This document shows, one piece after another, positions 1 to 5,947 of a stretch of DNA of 6,174 bases. A program made the position numbers and the translations under genes. Under the pieces are notes generated by a model that saw only the letters and a program-made list of their open reading frames with translations, searched no databases and was not told the DNA's origin. Source of the DNA: Methanobacteriota archaeon (GTDB taxonomy: Archaea; Thermoplasmatota; Poseidoniia; Poseidoniales; Poseidoniaceae); contig PBHQ01000046.1 in assembly GCA_002719475.1 (NCBI GenBank), positions 24,103 through 30,276 of the forward strand, read 5' to 3'. Positions within the stretch are counted from its first letter, which is position 1; each line of letters begins with the position of its first letter.

Positions 1-2
1 AG

Positions 3-218
3 GAAGAGGAACTACAGATTGGTGACCTTGTCCTCTTCAAGCATCCATTCAATACAGAAATTACTGCCGTCAAGCGTCTAGTAGCCATGGATGGTGAAAA
101 ATATATTCTCGAAGGAGATAATCCTGATCCCACCGCTAGCCAAGACAGTCACAACTTTGGCCCGGTCAAACGGGAAATGATTCTAGGATTCAAGAGAAAT
201 CAGGATCCCTCTTGCTAA
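3..218 (+). CDS. S26 signal-peptidase-like protein, C-terminal part (resembles nickel-SOD maturation protease)
   Basis: This reading frame is open from the left edge and ends at TAA 216-218, giving 71 residues; the N-terminus lies outside the window. Seen in the fragment are the conserved blocks of serine/lysine signal peptidases in order: IGDLVLF (residues 6-12), AVKRLV (22-27) with the presumed catalytic lysine at K24, then EGDNPDPTASQDSHNFGPV, which matches the GDN...S.DSR.FGPV box, followed by a closing ILGF. The catalytic serine should lie upstream. The fragment lacks the long inserts of housekeeping bacterial LepB. Its compact GDxVLxxHP...VKR...EGDNP pattern resembles the small proteases that trim the N-terminus of nickel superoxide dismutase, so a sodN gene upstream is a reasonable guess but is not visible. 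The alternative is a general type I signal peptidase. Its last 29 bases overlap the convergent crotonase gene. I am confident of the S26 family and much less of the nickel-SOD role. Confidence 0.8.
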   Translation, partial: EEELQIGDLVLFKHPFNTEITAVKRLVAMDGEKYILEGDNPDPTASQDSHNFGPVKREMILGFKRNQDPSC

Positions 219-969
219 GGAAAGCATCGACGCCCTCTGCAAAATCAGAAGTTGTTCCTGCTGCTTCGATAAGCAATCTCTCATGATGCAAATGTTCCTC
301 AAGGTCATTGGAGAATTGTACGTCGAGCAGGTGCTTACTAGCCTCACGAGTATGTCTACCCCATCTTGACCAGTTCCGAGCAATTTCCTCGGCCTTTGAA
401 ATCAGTTCTTCCTCCGATACCAATTCATCGACCGCGCCAAACTCGAGCGCTTGTTCTGAATTCCATATCTGATTTTCAAGAAAGAAACGCCTAGCAGCCT
501 GCACTCCCACTAAACGAGGCAGCAACCAAGTTGTTCCTCCATCCGGAGACAGGCCAATTCTCGCGTAAGAAGCAGCCAATCTAGCACCGGGGCCTGCAAT
601 TCTAGCATCACAAGCCAATGCCAAACCCAGCCCCCCTCCGGCAGCGGCTCCATTCAATGCCGCGACAAATATCTTGGGTGAACGACGCATTCTGAGAATT
701 AGAGGGTGCAACATCCCGGTCAAATCATGAATGAACGATGTTATAGTACCGTCATTCAGATATTGTCTGAAACCTCCAATATCTGCTCCTGCACTGAAGA
801 ATCTACCCTCGCCTGTCAATACTGCTGCACGGAGTGAGTCGTCTGTAAGTACAGAATCAACAGCCTCTACTATCGCCTTCAAAGAATCTCTTGAAAATGA
901 GTTGGAGGAGGTCTCCCCAGTCATTTGGATGATTGCCACACCGTCAATGGATGAGACTTCGATGGCCAT
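190..969 (-). CDS. Crotonase-family enoyl-CoA hydratase/isomerase, PaaG-like active site
   Basis: This 259-residue protein has the usual length for a single-domain crotonase acting on CoA thioesters in the cytoplasm. Visible are SAGAD (59-63), which forms the first oxyanion-hole strand, and NGAAAGGGLGLALACD (106-121), which holds the second oxyanion glycine and the CoA-binding helix. GLSPDGGTTWLLPRLVG (139-155) follows, and the C-terminal FAEGVDAFLSKRDPDF matches the family's usual ending. The glutamate of the QPE motif of true hydratases is absent (Y135 sits there), but D143 in SPD is kept. That arrangement is known from PaaG-type and other delta3,delta2-enoyl-CoA isomerases, so isomerisation or ring-opening chemistry is more likely than simple hydration. 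The ATG start gives a complete family N-terminus. It follows the aldehyde dehydrogenase by 4 bases with no clear Shine-Dalgarno, so the two are probably co-transcribed. The substrate is unknown. Confidence 0.88.
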   Translation of the reverse strand: MAIEVSSIDGVAIIQMTGETSSNSFSRDSLKAIVEAVDSVLTDDSLRAAVLTGEGRFFSAGADIGGFRQYLNDGTITSFIHDLTGMLHPLILRMRRSPKIFVAALNGAAAGGGLGLALACDARIAGPGARLAASYARIGLSPDGGTTWLLPRLVGVQAARRFFLENQIWNSEQALEFGAVDELVSEEELISKAEEIARNWSRWGRHTREASKHLLDVQFSNDLEEHLHHERLLIEAAGTTSDFAEGVDAFLSKRDPDFS

Positions 970-973
970 CAGA

Positions 974-2419
974 TCAACCCAAATTCACATTGACATTCTT
1001 CAGTCGTGTATAGAACTTCATCGCTTCTGCCGATTGTTCAACTCCAATTCCACTTGACTTCCAACCTGTGAAGGGAGTTTGTGGGAAGGTGATTGGATAT
1101 TCATTGATCGAAATCATCCCAGACTGGATATCTCTCGCCATACGATGTGCAAGTCCAAGGTTCTGGGTCCAGATGCCATTCAACAATCCAAATTCTGTGG
1201 CATTTGCCATCTGCAAAGCTTCCTTCTCATCGCTAAAAGTGGATACCGCAAGAACAGGACCGAAGAGTTCCTCCTTGAACAATAGGTCATCTACTCCCAC
1301 GCCTTTCACAATGGTCGGTTCCATGAAGGCTCCACCCTCAAGTTCGCCATCCAATGCATTACCACCTAGAATCAATTCTCCTCCCTGCTCAAGTCCTTGT
1401 TGTAGCATATCCAAAACCGATTGACGATGGTCCTTGGAAACCATACTACCAATTCTTACTCCTTCAGCCATACCGGGACCCACCTTCCATTTACCAACCT
1501 CCTCGGAGATTAAATTCAATAGTTCATCTACAACTTCTTCATGCACCAATAAACGAGATCCTGCCCAGCACATCTGCCCGGCATTCATGTATATTCCAAA
1601 ACAAACCGCCTTGGCACAATACTTGAGATTAGCATCTGCAAAAACCACATTGCAACCCTTTCCGCCTAATTCCAGAGCGACAGGTATCAGGTTCTCAGCA
1701 GCCTTCTTCATGACCGCTTTACCGGTTGGAACTCCACCTGTCAATACGATCCCATCTACTCCGGAAGAACTTGCTAACGCATCGCCAATCTCTCCCCCAG
1801 GACCAGTAATGACCTGAAGAACTCCACTTGGAAGACCACATTCTTGGATGACGTTACACCACTCCAACAGTGATACTGGAGTTAGGCTGGCTGGCTTGAC
1901 AATGACAGTACAACCTGCTGCTAAAGCAGGTGCAATTGAACGAACCGCTAACTGAAGTGGGAAATTCCACGGAACAATATGTGCAGTTACGCCCAAAGGT
2001 TGCCTCAATGTGTAATTCAATCGATTACCAGGAGTAGGTATGGTATTTCCTTCCACTTTATCTGCCCAACCTGCGAAATACTCGAGAGTCCAAGCAGCAT
2101 AACGAATCTCACCCAAGGCTTCGCGGAAAGTCTTGCCATTATTCTGAGACTCTAGAGCCGCTAGTTGCTTGGCAGCAGCATATGTCGCTGCAGCCATCTT
2201 CTGAAGTATCCTACCGCGTTGAGCGGGATCCATCAATGACCAATCCTTTGATTGTAAAGCGGTACGGGATGCTGAAACTGCTCTTTCTACATCAATTGCT
2301 CCAGCTCTTGGAACAGTACACATTAGCGATGAATCCGATGGGTCGAAAATCTCTGATACTTCTCCACTCGCTGCATCGCACCATTCTCCATCCAACCACA
2401 TCTGTTTCTGTTCAGCCAT
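974..2419 (-). CDS. NAD(P)-dependent aldehyde dehydrogenase
   Basis: This 481-residue protein has the standard length for the soluble aldehyde dehydrogenase superfamily and oxidises an aldehyde to the acid with NAD or NADP. The full set of signatures is present: PWNFP with N152, VKPAS with cofactor-binding K175, LELGGKG with general base E250, NAGQMCWAGSR with nucleophile C284, and EELFGPV with E384 that holds the nicotinamide ribose. The cofactor loop reads LTGGVPTGK instead of the usual FTGS..VG. I chose ATG 2417-2419 because the family's N-terminus (WLDGEW...IFDPSD) begins right there. The frame stays open upstream to a GTG at 2575, but those 52 extra residues look nothing like the family and would run into the divergent kinase gene. 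It is the first gene of an operon with the crotonase. It resembles the betaine-, aminobutyr- or phenylacetaldehyde dehydrogenase groups, but substrate specificity cannot be read from sequence. Confidence 0.93.
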   Translation of the reverse strand: MAEQKQMWLDGEWCDAASGEVSEIFDPSDSSLMCTVPRAGAIDVERAVSASRTALQSKDWSLMDPAQRGRILQKMAAATYAAAKQLAALESQNNGKTFREALGEIRYAAWTLEYFAGWADKVEGNTIPTPGNRLNYTLRQPLGVTAHIVPWNFPLQLAVRSIAPALAAGCTVIVKPASLTPVSLLEWCNVIQECGLPSGVLQVITGPGGEIGDALASSSGVDGIVLTGGVPTGKAVMKKAAENLIPVALELGGKGCNVVFADANLKYCAKAVCFGIYMNAGQMCWAGSRLLVHEEVVDELLNLISEEVGKWKVGPGMAEGVRIGSMVSKDHRQSVLDMLQQGLEQGGELILGGNALDGELEGGAFMEPTIVKGVGVDDLLFKEELFGPVLAVSTFSDEKEALQMANATEFGLLNGIWTQNLGLAHRMARDIQSGMISINEYPITFPQTPFTGWKSSGIGVEQSAEAMKFYTRLKNVNVNLG

Positions 2420-2514
2420 GTTGCAGGCCACAGGCACAGCCATCAAAGGTCTGTCGCTGAGGCAATCTGAGGCAAGGAATTGATAGGCCGGCTCATTAGC
2501 GAAAGACGAGGGAC
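2420..2514. promoter_or_regulatory. Divergent intergenic region, presumed promoters for aldehyde dehydrogenase and kinase
   Basis: These 95 bases separate the divergent starts at 2419 (minus) and 2515 (plus) and are the only sizeable non-coding stretch here. Both transcription units must start in or near it. I see no convincing archaeal BRE/TATA pair on either strand; the AT-richest stretch is GGAATTGATAGG at 2476-2487, placed suitably only for the plus-strand gene. Neither start has a Shine-Dalgarno at proper spacing (GAGGG at 2508-2512 is only 2 bases from its ATG), which fits leaderless transcripts. A 9-base direct repeat lies in the middle. Confidence 0.45.
2457..2475. repeat. Short direct repeat CTGAGGCAA x2, 10-base period
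   Basis: CTGAGGCAA occurs at 2457-2465 and again at 2467-2475, separated by one T, so the copies sit about one helical turn apart. The position between divergent genes would suit a transcription-factor site, but a 9-base repeat can also arise by chance. No inverted symmetry was seen. Confidence 0.5.
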
Positions 2515-3183
2515 ATGGGTCAACGCATCGGAATAGATGCCTCGAAGGTGGCTGGGCATAGCAAAAGGCCACCACGTTTGGTACTGATTGCTGGCACTAC
2601 TGGAGTAGGGAAATCTACCGTTGCAGTACAAGCGGCGGCCAAACTCGGCTTCAATCGAATCGTATCGACAGATGCTATCAGAGAAGTACTACGTGTGACT
2701 GACCCACAACATGAGGTCCCCCGTCTACATAGGTCATCTTTCGCCAGAGGCGAAGCCGGAGACCCTGTTCTCGATTGGAGAGATTCATGCACAGTAGTTG
2801 AAGTTGGGATTGAAGCATCCATTGCAAGGGCCCGGCGAGAAGGAATTGACCTACTTGTCGAAGGAGTGCATCTAGTTCCCGATAACCGTTGGTTGAATGA
2901 ATGGAGAGAAAGTGGAGGCTTGGCTATCGGTTTCATCATGAAGGTCGATATTGAAGAGCAACATCTGTCTATGCTCAAAGAGCGAGACGCCAATTCTTGG
3001 AGAAGAGCCGATCGGTATATTGCCGCCTTTGAACGAATAAGAGCCATTCAATCAGGCTTGGAAGACCTTAGTGTGATGAGAGGTTGGCAAACTATGGATC
3101 CAAGTCAAGTTGCGGACCCTGTCGACAGAATTGCCCATTGGATTGATTTAGAGTGGAATGAATATCATCGAAACAAGAAGTAA
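2515..3183 (+). CDS. P-loop kinase, probable 2-phosphoglycerate kinase (catalytic domain only)
   Basis: This 222-residue protein has a Walker A motif, GTTGVGKST, at 27-35. It is followed by FNRIVSTDAIREVLR (46-60), in which the STDxIREVxR segment is characteristic of archaeal 2-phosphoglycerate kinases. LLVEGVHLVP (113-122) matches the family's EGVHLVPG strand. By family knowledge the enzyme phosphorylates 2-phosphoglycerate to 2,3-diphosphoglycerate, the precursor of cyclic 2,3-diphosphoglycerate, a compatible solute and phosphate store. The characterised methanogen enzyme is longer and has an N-terminal ATP-cone domain; only about 20 ordinary residues precede the P-loop here. The ATG at 2515 is the first start after an in-frame TAG at 2497-2499; a GTG at codon 12 is a possible alternative. 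No cyclic-DPG synthetase gene is in view, so the pathway role is inferred. Other small P-loop kinases acting on metabolites remain possible. It stands alone on its strand and converges on the pilus operon. Confidence 0.85.
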   Translation: MGQRIGIDASKVAGHSKRPPRLVLIAGTTGVGKSTVAVQAAAKLGFNRIVSTDAIREVLRVTDPQHEVPRLHRSSFARGEAGDPVLDWRDSCTVVEVGIEASIARARREGIDLLVEGVHLVPDNRWLNEWRESGGLAIGFIMKVDIEEQHLSMLKERDANSWRRADRYIAAFERIRAIQSGLEDLSVMRGWQTMDPSQVADPVDRIAHWIDLEWNEYHRNKK

Positions 3184-3186
3184 GCC

Positions 3187-3639
3187 TCATTCGATATTAA
3201 TCTCTGTACTAAGAGGAATCTCCAACATTGCCTTAGAATCTGAGAGCCCTGCTTGAGCGCTTAACGTCAAGGTACCACTATTGTTCGTTGCTTGCATATC
3301 CAATAATTTGATCTCGACACCGCGGATTTCTCCATGATGCAACAAATCATCATGCGCGGCGGCAAGGGCGCTGTCAGCAGCATCCATCCAAGACATCCCC
3401 GCCTCTACTCTTTCACGTACGCGCTCTTCAATCAATGGAGCAAAATCTCTCTGTAATTCTCCGCCTACATCGATCAGTGCATCATCAGTTGAATCATGCG
3501 GGCTTCCAAGGCCCGCTAATTTCACACCGTATACGGCCATCGACAACAAAGACATCAGCAAAACCATACCTGCTGCCAACAACATCTGAGCCGATTCTGA
3601 TGAATGAAGATCCCTTCTCTCCAAAGCATTCTTTCGCAT
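3187..3639 (-). CDS. Pilin-like single-pass membrane protein, last gene of the pilus/secretion operon
   Basis: This is a 150-residue protein with a basic N-terminus (MRKNALERRD), one hydrophobic segment at about 19-42 starting at S-A-Q-M-L-L-A-A-G, and a polar C-terminal domain. The first part of that domain (about 60-102) is charged and helical in character and the rest is strand-rich. This architecture matches archaeal type IV pilin-like or minor pseudopilin proteins. The pattern of a charged tail followed by AQ and then a hydrophobic helix recalls small uncharacterised proteins in haloarchaeal pil clusters, by memory only. I chose ATG 3637-3639 over the preceding TTG at 3640-3642 because a GGAGGTG at 3647-3653 is correctly spaced for it. 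Start and previous stop overlap as TGATG, implying translational coupling. It is the last gene of its operon and ends three bases from the convergent kinase. No cysteines are present. Whether it is cleaved by a prepilin peptidase is unclear. Confidence 0.8.
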   Translation of the reverse strand: MRKNALERRDLHSSESAQMLLAAGMVLLMSLLSMAVYGVKLAGLGSPHDSTDDALIDVGGELQRDFAPLIEERVRERVEAGMSWMDAADSALAAAHDDLLHHGEIRGVEIKLLDMQATNNSGTLTLSAQAGLSDSKAMLEIPLSTEINIE

Positions 3640-4094
3640 CAAATTCCACCTCCCCTATACCAGATATCCAACGAGATTGTCCAAAGGTGTGACTCCTGTT
3701 GAAGCATTGAGTGAACCGTCTCAGTTCGCCCTATTGGCGAAGTAGAAGACCCGTAGACCTGCGAAGCAGACCCATCCATCGCTAACCAACACCTTCCATC
3801 AACCGTTGCTTCAAGTCCTTCAAGAATTAAATCACAGGCTGAATCTAGATTTCGGTTCTGTAGATGTTCGTGTAATAGGGAATCGAATGAAGAATTGTTA
3901 CTAACTTCTGCTCTAGCCATTCGCAATGCATCCTCGCCAGATAATTCTAGAGTTGCGTCAACTGCGATTGAAGGTGGATCCGGAACCTCGATTCTTAGGA
4001 TGAATATTGCAGACATGAAGAAAAGCCAGAACAATGTCAACATCTCAAGGACATGGATTTGCCCTTCATCATCGAATCTGGTCGAGCCCCTCAT
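3639..4094 (-). CDS. Pilin-like protein with class III-like signal motif
   Basis: This 151-residue protein has a short charged head (MRGSTRFDDE), then G11-Q12-I-H-V-L-E17 leading straight into a hydrophobic helix (about 18-35), and a C-terminal domain of about 115 residues. The G-Q junction followed by a glutamate just inside the helix resembles archaeal class III (prepilin) signal peptides, which are cut between G and Q. Here the glutamate is at +6 rather than the canonical +5. Two cysteines (C87, C102) could form a disulfide in the outer domain. The end reads LWTISLDIWYRGGGI, a strand-like finish common in haloarchaeal pilin-like proteins as I recall them. Its ATG overlaps the stop of the upstream platform gene as ATGA. 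A weak GGTG lies 5 bases before the start, consistent with coupling. The likely role is a minor or major pilus subunit of the machine encoded upstream. Function is inferred from architecture and context. Confidence 0.82.
   Translation of the reverse strand: MRGSTRFDDEGQIHVLEMLTLFWLFFMSAIFILRIEVPDPPSIAVDATLELSGEDALRMARAEVSNNSSFDSLLHEHLQNRNLDSACDLILEGLEATVDGRCWLAMDGSASQVYGSSTSPIGRTETVHSMLQQESHLWTISLDIWYRGGGI
3647..3653 (-). promoter_or_regulatory. Shine-Dalgarno GGAGGTG deciding the start of the last pilin-like gene
   Basis: On the minus strand GGAGGTG precedes ATG 3637-3639 with the core GGAGG ending 9 bases before it, and only 6 bases before the alternative TTG. It supports the ATG. The site lies inside the upstream coding sequence, where it forms part of the codons of the C-terminal R-G-G-G-I. 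Confidence 0.75.
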
Positions 4095-5935
4095 GCTGAC
4101 ACCGTGACCGCTCCGCCACCGTCAATGAGACTGACCATGGAACCAAATCCGACTCCATCGCTTGGTATGACGGTGAAATAAATCTCATCTCCTTCATCGG
4201 TCATTGTGGATGGAATGGTACTCATACCGCTCCATGACGGTTGTTCAGCACCATTCAGGAACCAACGTATCTGTGTCCCCGATTCCCCATGACCTTCTTG
4301 ATCGAAGTAGGCATATGTAGCCTCAATATCATCACCAGTAGTTGGGTTTGCTGGTAATAACATCAGATTGCTGGCAATTGGCACGGTATTTGAAATAGAC
4401 GAAGTAGGCTGGAAAGTTCCTGCCCTAACATCGATTGCTTCAGGGGGTTGTACTCCTATCAGCTCCGGAGAGAATACCACGAAATTGAAACCCAATAAAG
4501 CAAGTACGATCATCATCCCCGCGTGTTTCATCCCTGAACTAAATCTCCCCGTTGCCATCAATCCAGCCATGGCTCCGTTACCGACCGCCTGCAGAGTTAC
4601 CCCGTAATAGAAGACCATCAAGAAGAACAATGGATCGATGGCCCGAATCTCCATATTACCTAATTGTGCAGAACCGTCACCACCTTCTTCACCCTCTTCT
4701 GCCTCACCTGAATTAGAACTGGCAATCGCGGGAATGAAGACTTTACCTAGAACAACAATAACCCCCAAGAAAACCATGTAAGAAACCCAAATTACTGCGA
4801 TGTAGGATGAGATAGCACGTTTTCTCTCTCCTTCCAAGAACTTGATTTCTCTACTATCATTTGCTGCGGTCACAAGAATATCCGAAATCTTGCCACCGGC
4901 TTTGTTTGCCTCTCCGATAAGTGAAATGGCTCGGCGGACCAATGGAGTACCGACCCTGTTGGCAAAGAGATCGATAACGTCACCGAAGGCTACGCCCCAC
5001 GATAATTGATCTGCCATCTTCTTGACTTCACTATTCAACGCACCATATTCAGAACTGGCTAACGTTTGAACTGCAACGTTCATTGACAATCCACCCTTCC
5101 AATATTCCGCCATATCTCTGAGGAAATCAGGGAATTTCTCCTCCATCGAATTGACTCTGTTTTTCACCCCATCCCAATAATATGAGGCTGGGAAGAAGGC
5201 AAGGAAGATTCCTAAGCCAAAGAAATTGAGGAACATTGTAGGCCTGAATGATGTTATTCCGAGGTCAACCTCTGGTCCAATCCACAAAGATTTGTTATTC
5301 ATATTCTCAGGAATTCCGTCATAAACCTCGATGTGTAGCGAATATGTGAATTCACGTATCTTCTCTCCGCCAACATCTTCAGAATATAGTACGAATGAAT
5401 ATTCTTCACCTGGTTCAACATGATCATGAGTAAGACCACAATCACCGCGATTTGCTAATTTTTTCTCTTCTGCTAGGACGTTCTTTTCTGAATCCCAAAG
5501 TTGTAACTTATACGGAATTTCAACATCTGCAAGCGCTTCACATTGGAGGGTAAATGTCTGTAACAGTTCCCCCGTGTAATTCCCCCGTTCCTCAGCTAAC
5601 AACCCCGGGGCAGTGAACCTCTGCCCCTCAGCCAGAACCTTTGTCCACGGCTTTGGTCCTTCAAACACAGAAGTTTGAGGTACATCCTTCATCAAGTCAC
5701 AAGATTCGTTGGCATCGAGATCAGGTTGGAATGTAGGGTCCCATCCACATGCTATATTCACAAACATTGGCTGCCCATTTGGAGTAGGAAGGAAAGGGGA
5801 ATTGATGAACCAGAATCCCATACTCGACATCCCTGTAATCATTCCAATTCCGAGAATGATGTACAACTTGGTTAGAGTTGTGTCGTTCTTTGGAAGTTCG
5901 AGATCGACCTTGAGCTTGTCCTTCTTACGCGCCAT
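4091..5935 (-). CDS. T2SSF (FlaJ/TadC-type) membrane platform protein with two added extracytoplasmic domains
   Basis: This is a 614-residue polytopic protein. Five hydrophobic segments are visible at about 22-45, 234-253, 375-405, 434-458 and 470-492. The cytoplasmic region 254-374 is a T2SSF domain: FPDFLRDMAEYWKGGLSM at 268-285, KKMADQLSWGVAFGD at 305-319, PLVRRAISLIGEANKAGGKI at 331-350. This is the pattern of archaeal FlaJ and TadB/C, which anchor the assembly ATPase and the growing pilus. Charges (RKKDK before segment 1, KNR after segment 2, R464/K470 between 4 and 5) put residues 46-233, 406-433 and 493-614 outside. The first outer region holds all four cysteines (C63, C79, C132, C166). 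The loop at 406-433 is acidic. The C-terminal tail contains PTTGDDIEATYAY and SGTQIRWFLNGAEQ and looks like an Ig-like beta-sandwich. A GGAGGTG precedes the ATG. The platform role is well supported; the roles of the outer domains are unknown. Confidence 0.88.
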   Translation of the reverse strand: MARKKDKLKVDLELPKNDTTLTKLYIILGIGMITGMSSMGFWFINSPFLPTPNGQPMFVNIACGWDPTFQPDLDANESCDLMKDVPQTSVFEGPKPWTKVLAEGQRFTAPGLLAEERGNYTGELLQTFTLQCEALADVEIPYKLQLWDSEKNVLAEEKKLANRGDCGLTHDHVEPGEEYSFVLYSEDVGGEKIREFTYSLHIEVYDGIPENMNNKSLWIGPEVDLGITSFRPTMFLNFFGLGIFLAFFPASYYWDGVKNRVNSMEEKFPDFLRDMAEYWKGGLSMNVAVQTLASSEYGALNSEVKKMADQLSWGVAFGDVIDLFANRVGTPLVRRAISLIGEANKAGGKISDILVTAANDSREIKFLEGERKRAISSYIAVIWVSYMVFLGVIVVLGKVFIPAIASSNSGEAEEGEEGGDGSAQLGNMEIRAIDPLFFLMVFYYGVTLQAVGNGAMAGLMATGRFSSGMKHAGMMIVLALLGFNFVVFSPELIGVQPPEAIDVRAGTFQPTSSISNTVPIASNLMLLPANPTTGDDIEATYAYFDQEGHGESGTQIRWFLNGAEQPSWSGMSTIPSTMTDEGDEIYFTVIPSDGVGFGSMVSLIDGGGAVTVSA

Positions 5936-5940
5936 TCTCT

Positions 5941-5947
5941 CACCTCC
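5941..5947 (-). promoter_or_regulatory. Shine-Dalgarno GGAGGTG for the 614-residue platform gene
   Basis: GGAGGTG lies 5 bases before ATG 5933-5935 on the minus strand. It begins with the last base of the preceding gene's TAG stop (TAGGAGGTG), so terminating ribosomes sit on the next gene's binding site. Confidence 0.8.

Noticed and set aside
2420..2575. N-terminal extension of the aldehyde dehydrogenase to a GTG at 2573-2575 (52 extra residues)
   Set aside because: The extra residues do not resemble the family's N-terminus and would overlap the start of the divergent kinase. ATG 2417-2419 begins exactly where the family begins.
2520..3047. Long open frame of 175 codons antisense to the kinase
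   Set aside because: Its translation is serine/threonine/arginine-rich with no domain and it lies fully opposite a well-supported P-loop kinase; it is a shadow frame.
3640..3642. TTG start for the last pilin-like gene
   Set aside because: The next codon is ATG with a better-spaced GGAGGTG; the TTG would sit closer to the site than usual.
4668..4720. Low-complexity CTTCTTCACCC-type run that could look like a repeat
   Set aside because: It encodes the acidic glycine/glutamate loop between membrane segments 3 and 4 and is not a nucleotide-level repeat array.
5607..5627. Perfect 7-base inverted repeat GGGGCAG / CTGCCCC with a 7-base loop
   Set aside because: It lies inside the coding sequence of the outer domain of the platform protein, has no following T-run on either strand, and is most simply chance from glycine/proline/glutamine codons.
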